A stretch of 5,951 nucleotides of DNA from positions 1 through 5,951 of the forward strand of contig URKW01000117.1 of NCBI GenBank assembly GCA_900548615.1, given 5' to 3'. The notes beneath the pieces were generated by a model. The model saw only the letters and a program-made list of their open reading frames with translations, made no database searches and was not told where the DNA came from. The position numbers and the translations under genes are program-made. The DNA is from an uncultured Eubacteriales bacterium. Its GTDB lineage: Bacteria > Bacillota > Clostridia > Oscillospirales > Oscillospiraceae. This document shows positions 5,571 to 5,951 of this stretch, in pieces; position 1 is the first letter of the stretch, and every line of letters starts with the position of its first letter.

Positions 5571-5951
5571 AGCAGTTTAAGGTAGGTATTCTGGGCGCTA
5601 CCGGCGCGGTAGGCCGCGAGATGATGAAGATTCTGGAGGAGCGCAAGTTCCCCGTGGCGGAGCTGCGGCCCATCGCCAGTGAGCGCAGCGCAGGCACGAA
5701 GCTGCCCTTTAACGGCGGCGAGGTAGAAGTGGTCGCCGCTGCCGACAGCGCCTTCGAGGGTCTGGATCTGGTGCTGGGCGCGGCGGAAAACGACATTGCC
5801 AAGCAGTACGCGTCCGCCATCGTCAAGGCCGGTGCGGTATTCGTGGACAACTCCAGCGCCTTCCGTCTGGACAAGGACGTGCCGCTGGTGATCCCGGAGA
5901 TCAACCCCGAGGACGTGAAGTGGCACAAGGGCATCATCTCCAACCCCAACT
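5567..5951 (+). CDS. asd: Aspartate-semialdehyde dehydrogenase, N-terminal part (cut by the window end)
   Basis: The first 128 codons of a gene that continues past the window; the usual full length is about 330-370 residues. The enzyme reduces 4-aspartyl phosphate to aspartate 4-semialdehyde with NADPH, taking the product of the upstream kinase. It begins MKQFKVGILGATGAVG with the Rossmann nucleotide-binding GATGAVG at 10-16, then ASERSAG (37-43), VDNSSAFR (93-100) and VIPEINPED (108-116). The visible part ends SNPN (125-128); the next codon starts with T, consistent with the catalytic cysteine of the SNPNC motif at 129. Where the B. subtilis-type enzymes read LFSAGG, this one has LGAAEN (70-75), a variant I believe is common in anaerobic Clostridia. 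Start choice is firm: AAAGGAGG at 5549-5556, 10 nt before an ATG that overlaps the lysC TGA. Confidence 0.95.
   Translation, partial: MKQFKVGILGATGAVGREMMKILEERKFPVAELRPIASERSAGTKLPFNGGEVEVVAAADSAFEGLDLVLGAAENDIAKQYASAIVKAGAVFVDNSSAFRLDKDVPLVIPEINPEDVKWHKGIISNPN

Noticed and set aside
4935..5926. Minus-strand open frames opposite lysC and asd.
   Set aside because: They are shadows of two strongly conserved genes, without ribosome sites or recognisable domains.

Overview
The window holds six protein genes in two divergent groups around a 194-bp AT-rich intergenic region (4045-4238). It looks like a GC-rich member of the class Clostridia (Firmicutes), probably an Oscillospiraceae/Ruminococcaceae-type gut anaerobe. 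The basis is GC-rich third codon positions, purine-rich ribosome binding sites (GGAGGT, AAAGGAGG), sigma-A-like promoters and clostridial-style proteins. The lineage is an inference; no ribosomal RNA or marker gene is present.

Layout. 1-90: two hairpins, the second a bidirectional terminator. 88-588 (-): gamma-class carbonic anhydrase-like protein. 617-1573 (-): AEC (auxin efflux carrier) family permease, 28 bp upstream of it and probably co-transcribed from a clear promoter at 1592-1620. 1637-1661: terminator ending the next operon. 1676-2560 (-) thrB, homoserine kinase, and 2548-4044 (-) thrC, threonine synthase, overlapping by 13 bp in the order thrC-thrB. 4045-4238: divergent control region. 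4239-5570 (+) lysC, aspartate kinase, then 5567-5951 (+) the first 128 codons of asd, aspartate-semialdehyde dehydrogenase, cut off by the window just before its catalytic cysteine.

Pathway. LysC and Asd make aspartate semialdehyde, the branch point to lysine/diaminopimelate and to homoserine. ThrB and ThrC turn homoserine into threonine. Homoserine dehydrogenase, the linking enzyme, is not in the window. The two arms read outward from predicted promoters whose -10 boxes overlap on opposite strands, which could make the entry steps and the threonine branch compete for RNA polymerase.

The coding content is ordinary amino-acid metabolism, and I see no mobile element, CRISPR array, RNA gene or defence system. 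The unexplained structure is in the intergenic region: overlapping divergent promoters, a partial tandem duplication of the promoter core, a 64-bp nested inverted repeat in the lysC leader, and a small possible reading frame whose stop overlaps the thrC start as ATGA. No lysine riboswitch or T-box fits in either leader.
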